From assembly GCF_014639655.1 (NCBI RefSeq), contig NZ_BMGB01000001.1, forward strand, positions 1,380,882-1,444,881: a DNA stretch of 64,000 nucleotides, in the 5' to 3' direction. The position numbers and the translations under genes are program-made. Shown piece after piece: positions 31,556 to 39,176 of this stretch. Within the stretch, counting starts at the first letter, position 1. Each line of letters opens with the position of its first letter. This stretch comes from Conyzicola nivalis (GTDB taxonomy: Bacteria; Actinomycetota; Actinomycetes; Actinomycetales; Microbacteriaceae). The notes below the pieces were generated by a model. It was given only the letters and a program-made list of their open reading frames with translations, had not been told where the DNA came from and ran no database searches.

Positions 31556-31608
31556 GGTTCTTCGAGGTTAGCCATAGAATTCGTTCAACCGCACGCCGAA
31601 AGGACATC

Positions 31609-32028
31609 ATGGCTCCCGAAATCAACTACTGGGCGGTCATTCTCGCGACGCTGTCGAGCATGATCGTCGGCTCGGTCTGGTACACGCCGAAGGTGTTCGG
31701 CACCTATTGGATGCGCTTGGCGAAGATCACGCCCTCGGGCAACGCGAAGGACGCGATCTGGCCCATCACCATCACGCTCATCGTGAGCTTCATCACCGCG
31801 TGGGTGCTCGCGGGCGCCGTGTACATCTCGTGGGACTTCTACGGCGGCAGCTTCCTCGTGAACGCGCTGGTGACCACGATCATCCTCTGGGCGGGCTTCA
31901 CCGCCGCGCGGTTCATCACCCACGACGCCTTCGACGGTCGTCCGAGCGGGCTCACCGTGTTGAACATCGCGCACGAGTTCGTGACGCTCGTGATCATGGC
32001 GCTCATCATCGGTGTGTGGCCGGCGTAG
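31609..32028 (+). CDS. DUF1761 membrane protein
   Basis: The 139-aa protein starts at ATG 31609 after AAAGGACATC. Its INYWAVILATLSSMIVGSVWY start and MRLAKITPSG, then FITAWVLAGAVY and GFTAARFITHDAFDGR match the four-helix DUF1761 family. Unknown function. A hydrophobic ORF and a DUF1294 protein follow in the same direction, almost without a gap. Confidence 0.82.
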   Translation: MAPEINYWAVILATLSSMIVGSVWYTPKVFGTYWMRLAKITPSGNAKDAIWPITITLIVSFITAWVLAGAVYISWDFYGGSFLVNALVTTIILWAGFTAARFITHDAFDGRPSGLTVLNIAHEFVTLVIMALIIGVWPA

Positions 32029-32150
32029 CTCGCGGGGCCACGGCGGCTGCGCGAACCAGAGCGGCGCCCGCCCTGCCCGGCTATCTCGCGATGGCGGCCT
32101 TCGCGGCGCTGTATCTCGGCGTCTGGATCGAGTGGCCCTTTCCGGTCTGA

Positions 32151-32432
32151 GTGCACGCTCTCTACCTTGGCGCCGGCGTCGTGACCTTCGTCGTCTACGC
32201 CATCGACAAGAGAGCCGCCCGAACCGGCAGGCACCGCATCTCGGAAAACACCCTGCACCTGCTCGCTCTCCTCGGCGGCTGGCCGGCGGCCGTGATCGCC
32301 CAGCAGACGCTGCGGCACAAGACGGCCAAGCGCTCGTTCCGGGCGGTCTTCTGGGTCACCGCGGCCGCGAATGTCATCGCGTTCGTGGCTCTCACGACGC
32401 CCGTGGCAAGCGTCTTGCGGATAGCAGGCTGA
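32151..32432 (+). CDS. DUF1294 membrane protein
   Basis: The 93-aa protein starts at GTG 32151. The diagnostic YAIDKRAARTGRHRISENTL and LLALLGGWPAAVIAQQTLRH, then KRSFRAVFWVT place it in DUF1294 (three helices). The same frame is open for 44 codons upstream from GTG 32016, ending in AMAAFAALYLGVWIEWPF, another helix, but a TGA at 32148-32150 interrupts it directly before this start. Either two short proteins are made, or an originally longer gene was split by a nonsense change. Function unknown. Confidence 0.75.
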   Translation: MHALYLGAGVVTFVVYAIDKRAARTGRHRISENTLHLLALLGGWPAAVIAQQTLRHKTAKRSFRAVFWVTAAANVIAFVALTTPVASVLRIAG

Positions 32433-32501
32433 AATGCAAGGCCTCCGCTGAACGGCCGCCGCGCCATACCGTGAAGAAATGACTTCTCTGCGTGGCGCCC
32501 T

Positions 32502-33611
32502 GTGATCGGGTACTACGCGCACCACCGCGGCGCCGGCCACCTGCACCGCGCCATGTCGATCGCGCACGAGCTGGGCGACGACGTCACCATCCTCTCGTCG
32601 TCGCAACGCCCCGCCGACTGGACCGGCGGCTGGGTCGACCTGCCCCTCGACCACTCCCCGCACGACCGGGACGCCGCCGCGGATACCACCGCCCACGGCG
32701 CCCTGCACTGGGTTCCGCTCGGCTCGGACGGACTGCGCGAACGCATGGGACTCATCGCCGACTGGCTCCGCCGCGAGACGCCCGCCGCCGTCGTGGTCGA
32801 CGTCTCGGTCGAGGTCGCGATGCTGGTGCGGTTGCACGGGATCCCCGTCGTCTCGATAGCCCAACCGGGCGATAGAGCGGATGCGCCCCACTCGCTGGGC
32901 TACCGCGCGTCGAGCGCGATCGTCGCCGTCTGGCCGCAGGGTATCGACGCACTCCACGTCGCGGACGATGTCGCACCCCGCATCGAACCCGTCGGCGCCA
33001 TCAGCCGCATCGCCACCGTCGACCCGCTGCCCCGCGTCGCCGGCCAGATCGCCGTGCTCGCGGGCTTCGGCACGCGCGGGCTCAGTTCGCTCGACGCCGT
33101 GATCACCGAAGCGCGACGCGCCCTCCCCGACGCGAACTGGGTCGTGCTCTCCGGCGCCGACCGGGAGACCGTCGCGCACACGCTGCGCACGTCGGCCCTC
33201 GTGTTCGCCCACTGCGGCGAGAACGCGCTGGCCGAGATCGCCGCGTCGAGGGTGCCGGCGGTCATCGTTCCCGAGGACCGACCCCACGACGAGCAGCACG
33301 CGATGGGCCGTGCCCTCGCGGCGAGCGAGATGCCGGTAGCGATCATCGACGCCGCAACGGACGCGGCCGACGTCGACTGGGCCCGGCTCGTGAACGACAC
33401 CGCGGCGCTCGACGGCGAGGCGTGGAACGTCTGGTGCGACGGGGAGTCGGCCGCCCGCGCGGCGGCGATCGTGCGGCGCGTGGCGCTGACCGGCGGCGGC
33501 CGAGCAGAAGGCGACGTCGACGGCAGCGACGGGCACCTTTCTCTCGGTGCCGACGCCGCTCCCCTGCCTTCCGCTCCCCTGCCTTCCGCTCCCCGGACCG
33601 ACGCAGCGTGA
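32502..33611 (+). CDS. MurG/GT-B-like glycosyltransferase
   Basis: The 369-aa protein starts at GTG 32502. The N-terminus YYAHHRGAGHLHRAMSIA is the GT28-like nucleotide-sugar transferase opening; the second Rossmann half has GQIAVLAGFGTRGLSS and the donor-site region VFAHCGENALAEIAASRVPA followed by VPEDRPHDEQ. A GT-B fold with an unknown UDP/GDP-sugar donor is likely. The last 30 residues are low-complexity, with the repeat APLPSAPLPSAP encoded by tandem 15-base units. It is first in a cassette with two more transferases coupled by GTGA overlaps. Confidence 0.82.
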   Translation: MIGYYAHHRGAGHLHRAMSIAHELGDDVTILSSSQRPADWTGGWVDLPLDHSPHDRDAAADTTAHGALHWVPLGSDGLRERMGLIADWLRRETPAAVVVDVSVEVAMLVRLHGIPVVSIAQPGDRADAPHSLGYRASSAIVAVWPQGIDALHVADDVAPRIEPVGAISRIATVDPLPRVAGQIAVLAGFGTRGLSSLDAVITEARRALPDANWVVLSGADRETVAHTLRTSALVFAHCGENALAEIAASRVPAVIVPEDRPHDEQHAMGRALAASEMPVAIIDAATDAADVDWARLVNDTAALDGEAWNVWCDGESAARAAAIVRRVALTGGGRAEGDVDGSDGHLSLGADAAPLPSAPLPSAPRTDAA

Positions 33612-34429
33612 GGGTCGCGGTCGTCACCATCGCGTCGGGCCGGCACGACCATCTCGCCCGCCAACACGCGGGCCTCGCGCTCTCTACGCGACCGGCCGAC
33701 GACTACATCGTCGTGGCGATGGGTGATCCCGAACTGGCCGGCTGGGCGCCCGGCGGTGTCCCCGCTCCGCTCGTCGTCGACGTGCCGGTCGACGGCAGAC
33801 TTCCTCTCGCCGCCGCGCGCAATCGCGGTGCGGGCCTCGCCTTCGAACGCGGCGCCGACGTCGTGGTGTTCCTCGACGTGGACTGCATTCCGCACCCGCG
33901 GCTGCTCGACCTGTATGCGAAAGCGGCGGAGCAGCATCCGCGGTCTCTTGTCGCCGGACCCGTCGGCTACCTGCCCGAGGGCGTCGACTACGCCAGCCCC
34001 GAGACCTTCGACGACGCCGCTCACGTGCACGCGTTCCGTCCGAACCCGGCGCCCGGCGAGATCGAACTGGGCCACCACGACCTGTTCTGGTCGCTGTCGT
34101 TCGCGGTCGACCGGGCGGCGTGGAACGACCTCGGCGGGTTCTTCGAGGGCTACCACGGGTACGGCGGCGAAGACACCGACTTCGGACTCGCGGCCGAAGA
34201 CGCCGGGATCGACCTGGTCTGGGTGGGCGGCGCGGTCGCGTACCACCAGTTCCACGAGACGCAGGATCCGCCGGTGCAGCACCTCGACGACATTCTCGTC
34301 AACGGCGCCCTGTTCGAAAGCCGCTGGGGCTTCTGGCCCATGCGCGGTTGGCTCGACGAGTTCGAACGCCTCGGCCTCGTGGGTCGCGACGCGGCCGGCT
34401 TATACACCCGAATCGGAGTCACCACGTGA
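33608..34429 (+). CDS. Family 2 glycosyltransferase
   Basis: The 273-aa protein from GTG 33608 overlaps the previous stop by 4 bases (GTGA). GT-A fold elements: MRVAVVTIASGRHDHLARQ, LAAARNRGAGLAFERGADVVVFLD with the DVD motif following (VVVFLDVDCI), the acceptor area SFAVDRAAWNDLGGF and EDTDFG. The GGEDTDF motif is seen in GT2 enzymes making surface glycans. No membrane helix is visible. The donor sugar is unknown. It is central in the three-gene cassette. Confidence 0.85.
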   Translation: MRVAVVTIASGRHDHLARQHAGLALSTRPADDYIVVAMGDPELAGWAPGGVPAPLVVDVPVDGRLPLAAARNRGAGLAFERGADVVVFLDVDCIPHPRLLDLYAKAAEQHPRSLVAGPVGYLPEGVDYASPETFDDAAHVHAFRPNPAPGEIELGHHDLFWSLSFAVDRAAWNDLGGFFEGYHGYGGEDTDFGLAAEDAGIDLVWVGGAVAYHQFHETQDPPVQHLDDILVNGALFESRWGFWPMRGWLDEFERLGLVGRDAAGLYTRIGVTT

Positions 34430-35499
34430 GAATCGCGCTGCTCAGCCACATGCACCACCCCATCGCCGAACCGTACGAGGGCGGGACCGAGGCGCACACC
34501 GCCATGCTCGCCGACGAGCTGGTCGCCCGTGGACACGACGTGACGCTGTTCGCGAAGGACGGCTCGGTGAGCGACGCCGACATCTACCCCCTCGTGCCGA
34601 AAGACTTCGAGTTCACCAACCTCGCGAGCCCGCTCGTGCGCAAACAGCAGCAGGGCTTCCTGGCCGAGGCCGTGCATCACAGCATCGAGGCCATCCACGA
34701 CGGCGAGTTCGACGTCGTGCTGAACAACTCGCTCAGCTCGCTGCCCTTCAGTTCGATGCGCGAGCTGCCGATGCTCACCGTGTTGCACACGCCCGCCAAT
34801 CTCGACGACGTGACCGCGATCGTCAGCCGCCCGAACTGGACGCCGAGCCCCCTGCACCGCTACGTCACGGTGTCCGAGTCGAACGCGCGCGGCTGGCGCG
34901 GCCTGCTGCCCGAGGTCGACGTGGTACCGAACGGCATCAAGCTCGACCGTTGGCAGCCCAAGGTCGCGCACACCCCGGGGCTCGCCGTGTGGGGCGCCCG
35001 CATCACCCGCGAGAAGGGTCTGCACCTCGCCATCGACGCCGCCCGCAGCGCGGGGATGCAGTTCGAGTTCGCCGGGCCCGTTTCGCGCCAGGACTACTTC
35101 GACACGGAGATCGCGCCGCGCCTCGGCACCGATGTGCGGTACCGCGGCCACCTGCCGCACCGCGAACTCGCCGACTTCTTCGCCTCGGGCGAGGTGTTCG
35201 TGTCGTCGCCGCTCTGGGAGGAACCGTTCGGACTCACCGTGGTCGAGGCGCTCGCGAGCGGCACGCCCGTGGCGGCCCTGCCCAACGGAGCGGTGAGCGA
35301 ACTGCTCGGCGAGCGGGGCGGCTGCATGTCGAGATCGACGGATGCCGCGGCTCTCGCATCGGCGATCACCCGGGCACGACGCATCGACCGGTCGGAAGCC
35401 CTCGCGGCCTCGCGCCGGTTCGACTTCGGCGGGATGGTCGACGCGTACGAGCTCGTGCTCGCGGACCTGTGCCCGGTGCCGGTCGAACGTTCCGCCTAA
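34426..35499 (+). CDS. Family 4 glycosyltransferase
   Basis: The 357-aa protein from GTG 34426 overlaps the previous stop (GTGA). It has GT-B signatures: a GGTEAH loop for acceptor/donor binding (about residues 19-24), the linker VPNGIKLDRW, the GARITREKGLHLAIDAA region, and the EX7E motif EEPFGLTVVEALASGTPVAA. Transfers a sugar from a nucleotide donor with retention. The order GT28-like, GT2, GT4 with tight overlaps suggests one glycan or glycolipid made in three steps. Confidence 0.88.
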   Translation: MRIALLSHMHHPIAEPYEGGTEAHTAMLADELVARGHDVTLFAKDGSVSDADIYPLVPKDFEFTNLASPLVRKQQQGFLAEAVHHSIEAIHDGEFDVVLNNSLSSLPFSSMRELPMLTVLHTPANLDDVTAIVSRPNWTPSPLHRYVTVSESNARGWRGLLPEVDVVPNGIKLDRWQPKVAHTPGLAVWGARITREKGLHLAIDAARSAGMQFEFAGPVSRQDYFDTEIAPRLGTDVRYRGHLPHRELADFFASGEVFVSSPLWEEPFGLTVVEALASGTPVAALPNGAVSELLGERGGCMSRSTDAAALASAITRARRIDRSEALAASRRFDFGGMVDAYELVLADLCPVPVERSA

Positions 35500-35502
35500 G
35501 GG

Positions 35503-35883
35503 CTAGCTCGCGCGGGCCCGACGCCGCGCGGTCACCAGTCGGGCGACGGCCCGCCAGCCGAGCAGGAAGACCGCCAGCACCACGGATGTCACGATCACGA
35601 AGCTCCACTGCACGCCCTGGTCGCCCAGCACCCGCAGCACCATGCCGAGCGCGACAGTCGTGACCCAGATCGGCACGCCACTGCGCAGCACGGCCAGCGG
35701 AGACTTCCAGGCGCGGGCCAGCACCCAGCCCACCATGAGCGCCACGAAAAACGGCCAGTAGGTAATGAGCGCGCCGAGCACCGGGTGCTCGTCGTGGCTC
35801 GCCCGGCCGATCAGCACGAAGACGAGCACGACCGCCGCGTCGGTCAGGAAGGCGAGCAGTGCGGTTCGGGTGGCGGGGCGCAT
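35503..35883 (-). CDS. DUF3054 membrane protein
   Basis: The 126-aa protein has the DUF3054 pattern: AFLTDAAVVLVFVLIGRASH near the N-terminus, four helices in all, and WPFFVALMVGWVLARAWKSP in the centre. Function unknown. It is convergent with the glycosyltransferase cassette, which ends only 3 bases away. Confidence 0.8.
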   Translation of the reverse strand: MRPATRTALLAFLTDAAVVLVFVLIGRASHDEHPVLGALITYWPFFVALMVGWVLARAWKSPLAVLRSGVPIWVTTVALGMVLRVLGDQGVQWSFVIVTSVVLAVFLLGWRAVARLVTARRRARAS

Positions 35884-35898
35884 GGGGTTAACGGTACG

Positions 35899-35922
35899 TG
35901 CGCTTCGACGGGCTCAGCGACC
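35899..35922. repeat. Dispersed repeat arm, copy 7
   Basis: TGCGCTTCGACGGGCTCAGCGACC lies in the short gap between the DUF3054 gene and the divergent epimerase gene, near the latter's promoter. It is nearly identical to the arm inside the Clp gene at 13814. Confidence 0.6.
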
Positions 35923-35945
35923 AACTCAGGCGCCACAATAGACCC

Positions 35946-36638
35946 ATGATCCTCGGCTACAGCGCGGCCCAGCTGCGGGCCGCCGAAGCGCCCCTGCTCG
36001 AGGCGGGCGTCCCGCTCATGCAGCGTGCCGCCGCCGGACTCGCCCGCGAGGCCCGCGCCCTCGTCGGCCGCGACGACGCCCGGGTCGTGCTGCTCGTCGG
36101 CACCGGCAACAACGGCGCCGACGCGCTCTACGCCGGCGCGATCCTGGCAAGAGCCGGGGCGGATGTCACGATCGTGCGCACCGGCGACCGGGTGCACGAC
36201 GCCGCGATCGACGCCGCGCTGGGAGCCGGAGCCCACGAGTTCCCTCCCACCGCGACCGCCGATCGCGCGGGCTCGGCGGCACCCGACGGGATCGCCCGGC
36301 TCGTGTCATCCGCGGATCTCGTGTTCGACGGCATCCTCGGAACCGGAACCAGCGCGCATCCGGCCCTCCGCGGAACGGCACGGGACATCGTCGCCGCCAT
36401 CATCGCGGCCGGAAGCCCAACGCCCGTGGTCGCGGTGGACATTCCGAGCGGCATCCACCCGGACGACGGCAGCGTGCCCGACCCGTGCGTGCTGCGCGCC
36501 GCCCTGACGGTGACGTTCGGCGGCTACAAGGCCGGGTTGCTGTTGGCGCCGGCGAGCGGGTTCGCGGGCGAGATCCGGCTCGTCGACATCGGGCTAAGCG
36601 AGCAGCTGGCCGCGATGGAGCCGCTGGTGACGCGCTAG
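35946..36638 (+). CDS. nnrE: NAD(P)HX epimerase (YjeF N-terminal domain)
   Basis: The 230-aa protein from ATG 35946 has the YjeF_N features: GYSAAQLRAAEAPLLEAGV, the PLMQRAA strand, LLVGTGNNGADAL (nucleotide-binding loop), GILGTG and VAVDIPSGIHPDDG. It interconverts R and S NAD(P)HX, the damaged hydrates of NAD(P)H, so the dehydratase can repair them. In many bacteria the two are fused; here only the epimerase half is present. Its stop shares a CTAG with the stop of the convergent gene. Confidence 0.88.
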   Translation: MILGYSAAQLRAAEAPLLEAGVPLMQRAAAGLAREARALVGRDDARVVLLVGTGNNGADALYAGAILARAGADVTIVRTGDRVHDAAIDAALGAGAHEFPPTATADRAGSAAPDGIARLVSSADLVFDGILGTGTSAHPALRGTARDIVAAIIAAGSPTPVVAVDIPSGIHPDDGSVPDPCVLRAALTVTFGGYKAGLLLAPASGFAGEIRLVDIGLSEQLAAMEPLVTR

Positions 36639-37336
36639 CCGCGCAGCCGCGCCAGCTCGGTGAAGTGCGCCACCTCGGGCATCGGCTCGTAGAAGTGGTG
36701 CAGCTGCGACCGCCACTCGTCGTAGGCCGGCGAGCCGCGGAAGCCCTGTTCGTGGGCCTCGAGCGAGTCCCACTCGATGAGCAGCAGGTAGTGGTTCGGC
36801 GTCTCGATGCCGCGCGACAGCGTGAGATCGCGGAAGCCGGGCGACGCCGCGACGATGTGCTGCGCCGTCGCAAAAGCGGTCTCGAACTCGTCCTCGCGTC
36901 CGGGGATCACCGGCAGCACGACCTCCTCGCGCACGTTCGGGGTGTCGTACTCGGGCTCCTCGAGATAGGTCGTGCCGAGGAAGTCGCAGCCGAGCGCGCC
37001 CAGGTCGGCCATCAGCCCGGCGGAGAAGACGAAGCTGCCCTGCGAACTGTCGGAGAAGCCGCCGTAGACGATCTCGGTCGAGTAGTTTCCGCGCAGCGAC
37101 TCGAGCGCCGCCGCCTTGCCGCGCAGCACCTCGGCGAGCGATTCGAGCGGGTCGAGCCCGTCGTGCGCCTCGGCCTCGAGCACCCAGAGCGAGTATTTGC
37201 GCGGCAGCCCGCTGAGCGCCTTCCGGTCGCCGATCTCCGCGGTGCGCGTCGGTTCGAGGCCGAGCACGGCGTCCACCTCGGCCGCCGCGTGCGTCTCGCT
37301 GATGATCGAGAGGGAGGCCTTGCTGTGCGTAATCAC
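36635..37336 (-). CDS. DUF4279 - antibiotic biosynthesis monooxygenase fusion
   Basis: The 233-aa protein from GTG 37336. The N-terminal half resembles DUF4279 (LGLEPTRTAEIGD, KYSLWVLEAEA, YGGFSDSSQGSFVFSAGLM). The C-terminal 100 residues have the ABM dimeric alpha/beta barrel form: REEVVLPVIPGREDEFETAF, FRDLTLSRGIETPNHYLLLI and EWDSLEAHEQGFRGSPAY. ABM enzymes are cofactor-free oxygenases or heme degraders, but the second domain may be only structural. I do not know of this fusion being characterised. The reading frame extends further upstream, but the GTG start fits conservation. Confidence 0.75.
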   Translation of the reverse strand: MITHSKASLSIISETHAAAEVDAVLGLEPTRTAEIGDRKALSGLPRKYSLWVLEAEAHDGLDPLESLAEVLRGKAAALESLRGNYSTEIVYGGFSDSSQGSFVFSAGLMADLGALGCDFLGTTYLEEPEYDTPNVREEVVLPVIPGREDEFETAFATAQHIVAASPGFRDLTLSRGIETPNHYLLLIEWDSLEAHEQGFRGSPAYDEWRSQLHHFYEPMPEVAHFTELARLRG

Positions 37337-37392
37337 CCATCGAGCGTAACCGCCGTGCCTGCGCGGGCCCCGTTCGCAACCCCGCACCGGCT

Positions 37393-37494
37393 CGCAACTC
37401 AGGCAGAAACAGGCTCGCGGATGCCGCCTGCCGCGGTGCAACGCGGATGTCGCGTGGCGGTGGCCGCGACATCCGAGAATCTGCCTGAGTTGCG
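37393..37494. repeat. Nested inverted-repeat element, ~100 bp
   Basis: Outer arms CGCAACTCAGGCAGA (37393-37407) and TCTGCCTGAGTTGCG (37480-37494) are perfect. Inside lies a hairpin with arms CGGATGTCGCG (37444-37454) and CGCGACATCCG (37465-37475), and a smaller CCGC/GCGG stem near 37425. The RNA would form a three-way junction. It is a REP/MITE-like element or a structured RNA; no ORF. Confidence 0.6.
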
Positions 37495-37532
37495 CATCGG
37501 GTCTATAAGATTCTGACTTATTTATTGCTGGA

Positions 37533-37549
37533 ATTAGGTATAACCTAAT
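37533..37549 (+). promoter_or_regulatory. SatD promoter palindrome
   Basis: ATTAGGT-ATA-ACCTAAT, a perfect 7-bp-arm palindrome, covers a -10-like TATAAC (37539-37544). The start codon is at 37553, so the transcript would be leaderless or nearly so. It is a likely operator for SatD itself. Confidence 0.6.
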
Positions 37550-37552
37550 GCC

Positions 37553-38206
37553 ATGGATGCCCCAGCTAACGCCGTCGCCGTGATCGTGGACGTTTCGAAG
37601 TCCCGCGCGCACGCCGACCGGCGCGAGCTCCAACGCCAGATCGAGGCGGCGTTCGGGCGCGTCAACGACCTGGTCACGGCCAACCAGCCGTTGCAGCCGA
37701 CCGTCGGCGACGAGTTCCAGGCCGCGTACGCCGACCTGACCACCGCGTTGAGCGCGACGCTGCTGGCCCGGCTCTCGCTGCCCGAGGGCGTGGACTGCCG
37801 CTTCGGCCTCGGGCTCGGCGAGCTCGCGACCATCGGCACCGGTGTCGCAGGTGCGTTGCAAGATGGTTCCGCATGGTGGGCCGCGAGGAGGGCGATCGAT
37901 GAGGCACGCAGACACGAGTACTCGAAGCTCGGCTTCGTTCGCACGTGGTTCCGCGCGGCCGAACCCAGCTCGACCGAGGCCCTCGTGAACGCCTACCTGC
38001 TCGGTCGCGACCAGATCGTCACCGCCATGAATCCGCGGGCGCGGCGGCTGCTGCTCGGTCAGCTGCTCGGCGAAACGCAGGGCGTGCTCGCCCAGCAGGA
38101 GGGCATCACGCAGTCCGCGGTGTCGCAGAACCTCGCCCGCAGCGGGGCGAACGCGGTGATCGCCGGCGAGGCGCTCTTGCTCGAGACGTCGGGGGTATTC
38201 GGATGA
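37553..38206 (+). CDS. SatD-family protein with C-terminal HTH
   Basis: The 217-aa protein starts at ATG 37553. The SatD pattern is seen in AVAVIVDVSKSRAHADR and QPTVGDEFQAAYADL, and RFGLGLGELATI. The last 50 residues contain an HTH-like segment (LAQQEGITQSAVSQNLARSG), so it probably binds DNA, perhaps the palindrome at its own promoter. SatD was named in a Streptococcus secretion/stress operon and its function is still poorly known. It is coupled by ATGA to a large membrane protein. Confidence 0.85.
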   Translation: MDAPANAVAVIVDVSKSRAHADRRELQRQIEAAFGRVNDLVTANQPLQPTVGDEFQAAYADLTTALSATLLARLSLPEGVDCRFGLGLGELATIGTGVAGALQDGSAWWAARRAIDEARRHEYSKLGFVRTWFRAAEPSSTEALVNAYLLGRDQIVTAMNPRARRLLLGQLLGETQGVLAQQEGITQSAVSQNLARSGANAVIAGEALLLETSGVFG

Positions 38207-39174
38207 TCCTGCTCGCGTTCTTCCTCGGTGCGCTCGGCCTCGCAGACCTCACCCGGGTGCGCGGCGGAGCCCGTGCCCGCCGCGACGACCGCCGTTCGGG
38301 CGCCTCGACCGTTCTCGGTGCCGCGCTCGGCATCGCGGCGTTCGTGCTGGCCTCCGTGTCGAGCGGCCTGCCGCTGTGGTGGTCGCCGATCGCCGGCGCC
38401 GCGATCATCGGCTGGCTGTTCGCGACGCGGGAGGGCGGCGAAGGCAACCCCGACGCCGACCGTCGCGCCGGCTACTGGGCGCTCGGCGCACTCGCGGCCG
38501 TGATCGCGGCCGCGTTCGTCTGGGGACCGTGGCTTCCGCGTCCGCACGGGCCACTCCCGGCCTGGTACGACGGCCTCTCCTACGCGGTTCTCGACGGAAT
38601 CAGCTTCACGACGTTCGCGCTCGTGCTGGGCGGTGCGCTGTTCCTCGTCGAAACGTCGAACGTCATCGTGCGGCTCGCGCTGCGGGGCGAACGCGCGGCG
38701 CCGATCGACACGGTCGCGGACGTTGCGGCGGGTGCGATGGCGGGTGCTGTGGCGGCTCAGGCAACCTCGCCGAGCGAGGCAGTGGCGGCGACTCCGACGG
38801 CAGCAGCCTCGTCGCCGGCGCGGCATCGCTGGTGGTCGCGCACCCCCGTCGCCCCCGCGCCCGCGCCCGCACCGGAACCGACTCCAGCGCAGAACGTCGC
38901 CCTCGAACCATCCCCCGTGCCGTTCGTCGAACTCAAGGGCGGACGCTTCATCGGCCCACTCGAACGCCTCTTCCTGCTCGCCCTCGTGCTCGCCGGTCAA
39001 TTCACCGCGATCGCCGCGCTCGTGGCGGCGAAGGGCATCATCCGCTTTCCCGAGATCTCGAAGGACACGACCGGGGGCTCGAAGGCCGAGTACTTCCTGG
39101 TCGGCAGTTTCGCGAGCTGGGCCCTCGTGCTCCTCGTGGCGCTGCTCGCGGCGCTCGGTGCGCCACGCGGCTGA
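38203..39174 (+). CDS. Polytopic membrane protein of the SatD operon
   Basis: The 323-aa protein starts at ATG 38203, overlapping the SatD stop by 4 bases. Six or so helices are seen: two near the N-terminus, one with GYWALGALAAVIAAAFVWGP, one with AVLDGISFTTFALVLGGAL, and two near the C-terminus. A Pro/Ala-rich spacer (APAPAPAPEPTPAQ) lies in a long cytoplasmic loop before PFVELKGGRFIGPLERLFL. I recognise this type only as the usual unnamed partner of SatD in Microbacteriaceae. It may sense or transport the signal SatD responds to (inference). Confidence 0.75.
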   Translation: MILLAFFLGALGLADLTRVRGGARARRDDRRSGASTVLGAALGIAAFVLASVSSGLPLWWSPIAGAAIIGWLFATREGGEGNPDADRRAGYWALGALAAVIAAAFVWGPWLPRPHGPLPAWYDGLSYAVLDGISFTTFALVLGGALFLVETSNVIVRLALRGERAAPIDTVADVAAGAMAGAVAAQATSPSEAVAATPTAAASSPARHRWWSRTPVAPAPAPAPEPTPAQNVALEPSPVPFVELKGGRFIGPLERLFLLALVLAGQFTAIAALVAAKGIIRFPEISKDTTGGSKAEYFLVGSFASWALVLLVALLAALGAPRG

Positions 39175-39176
39175 GT

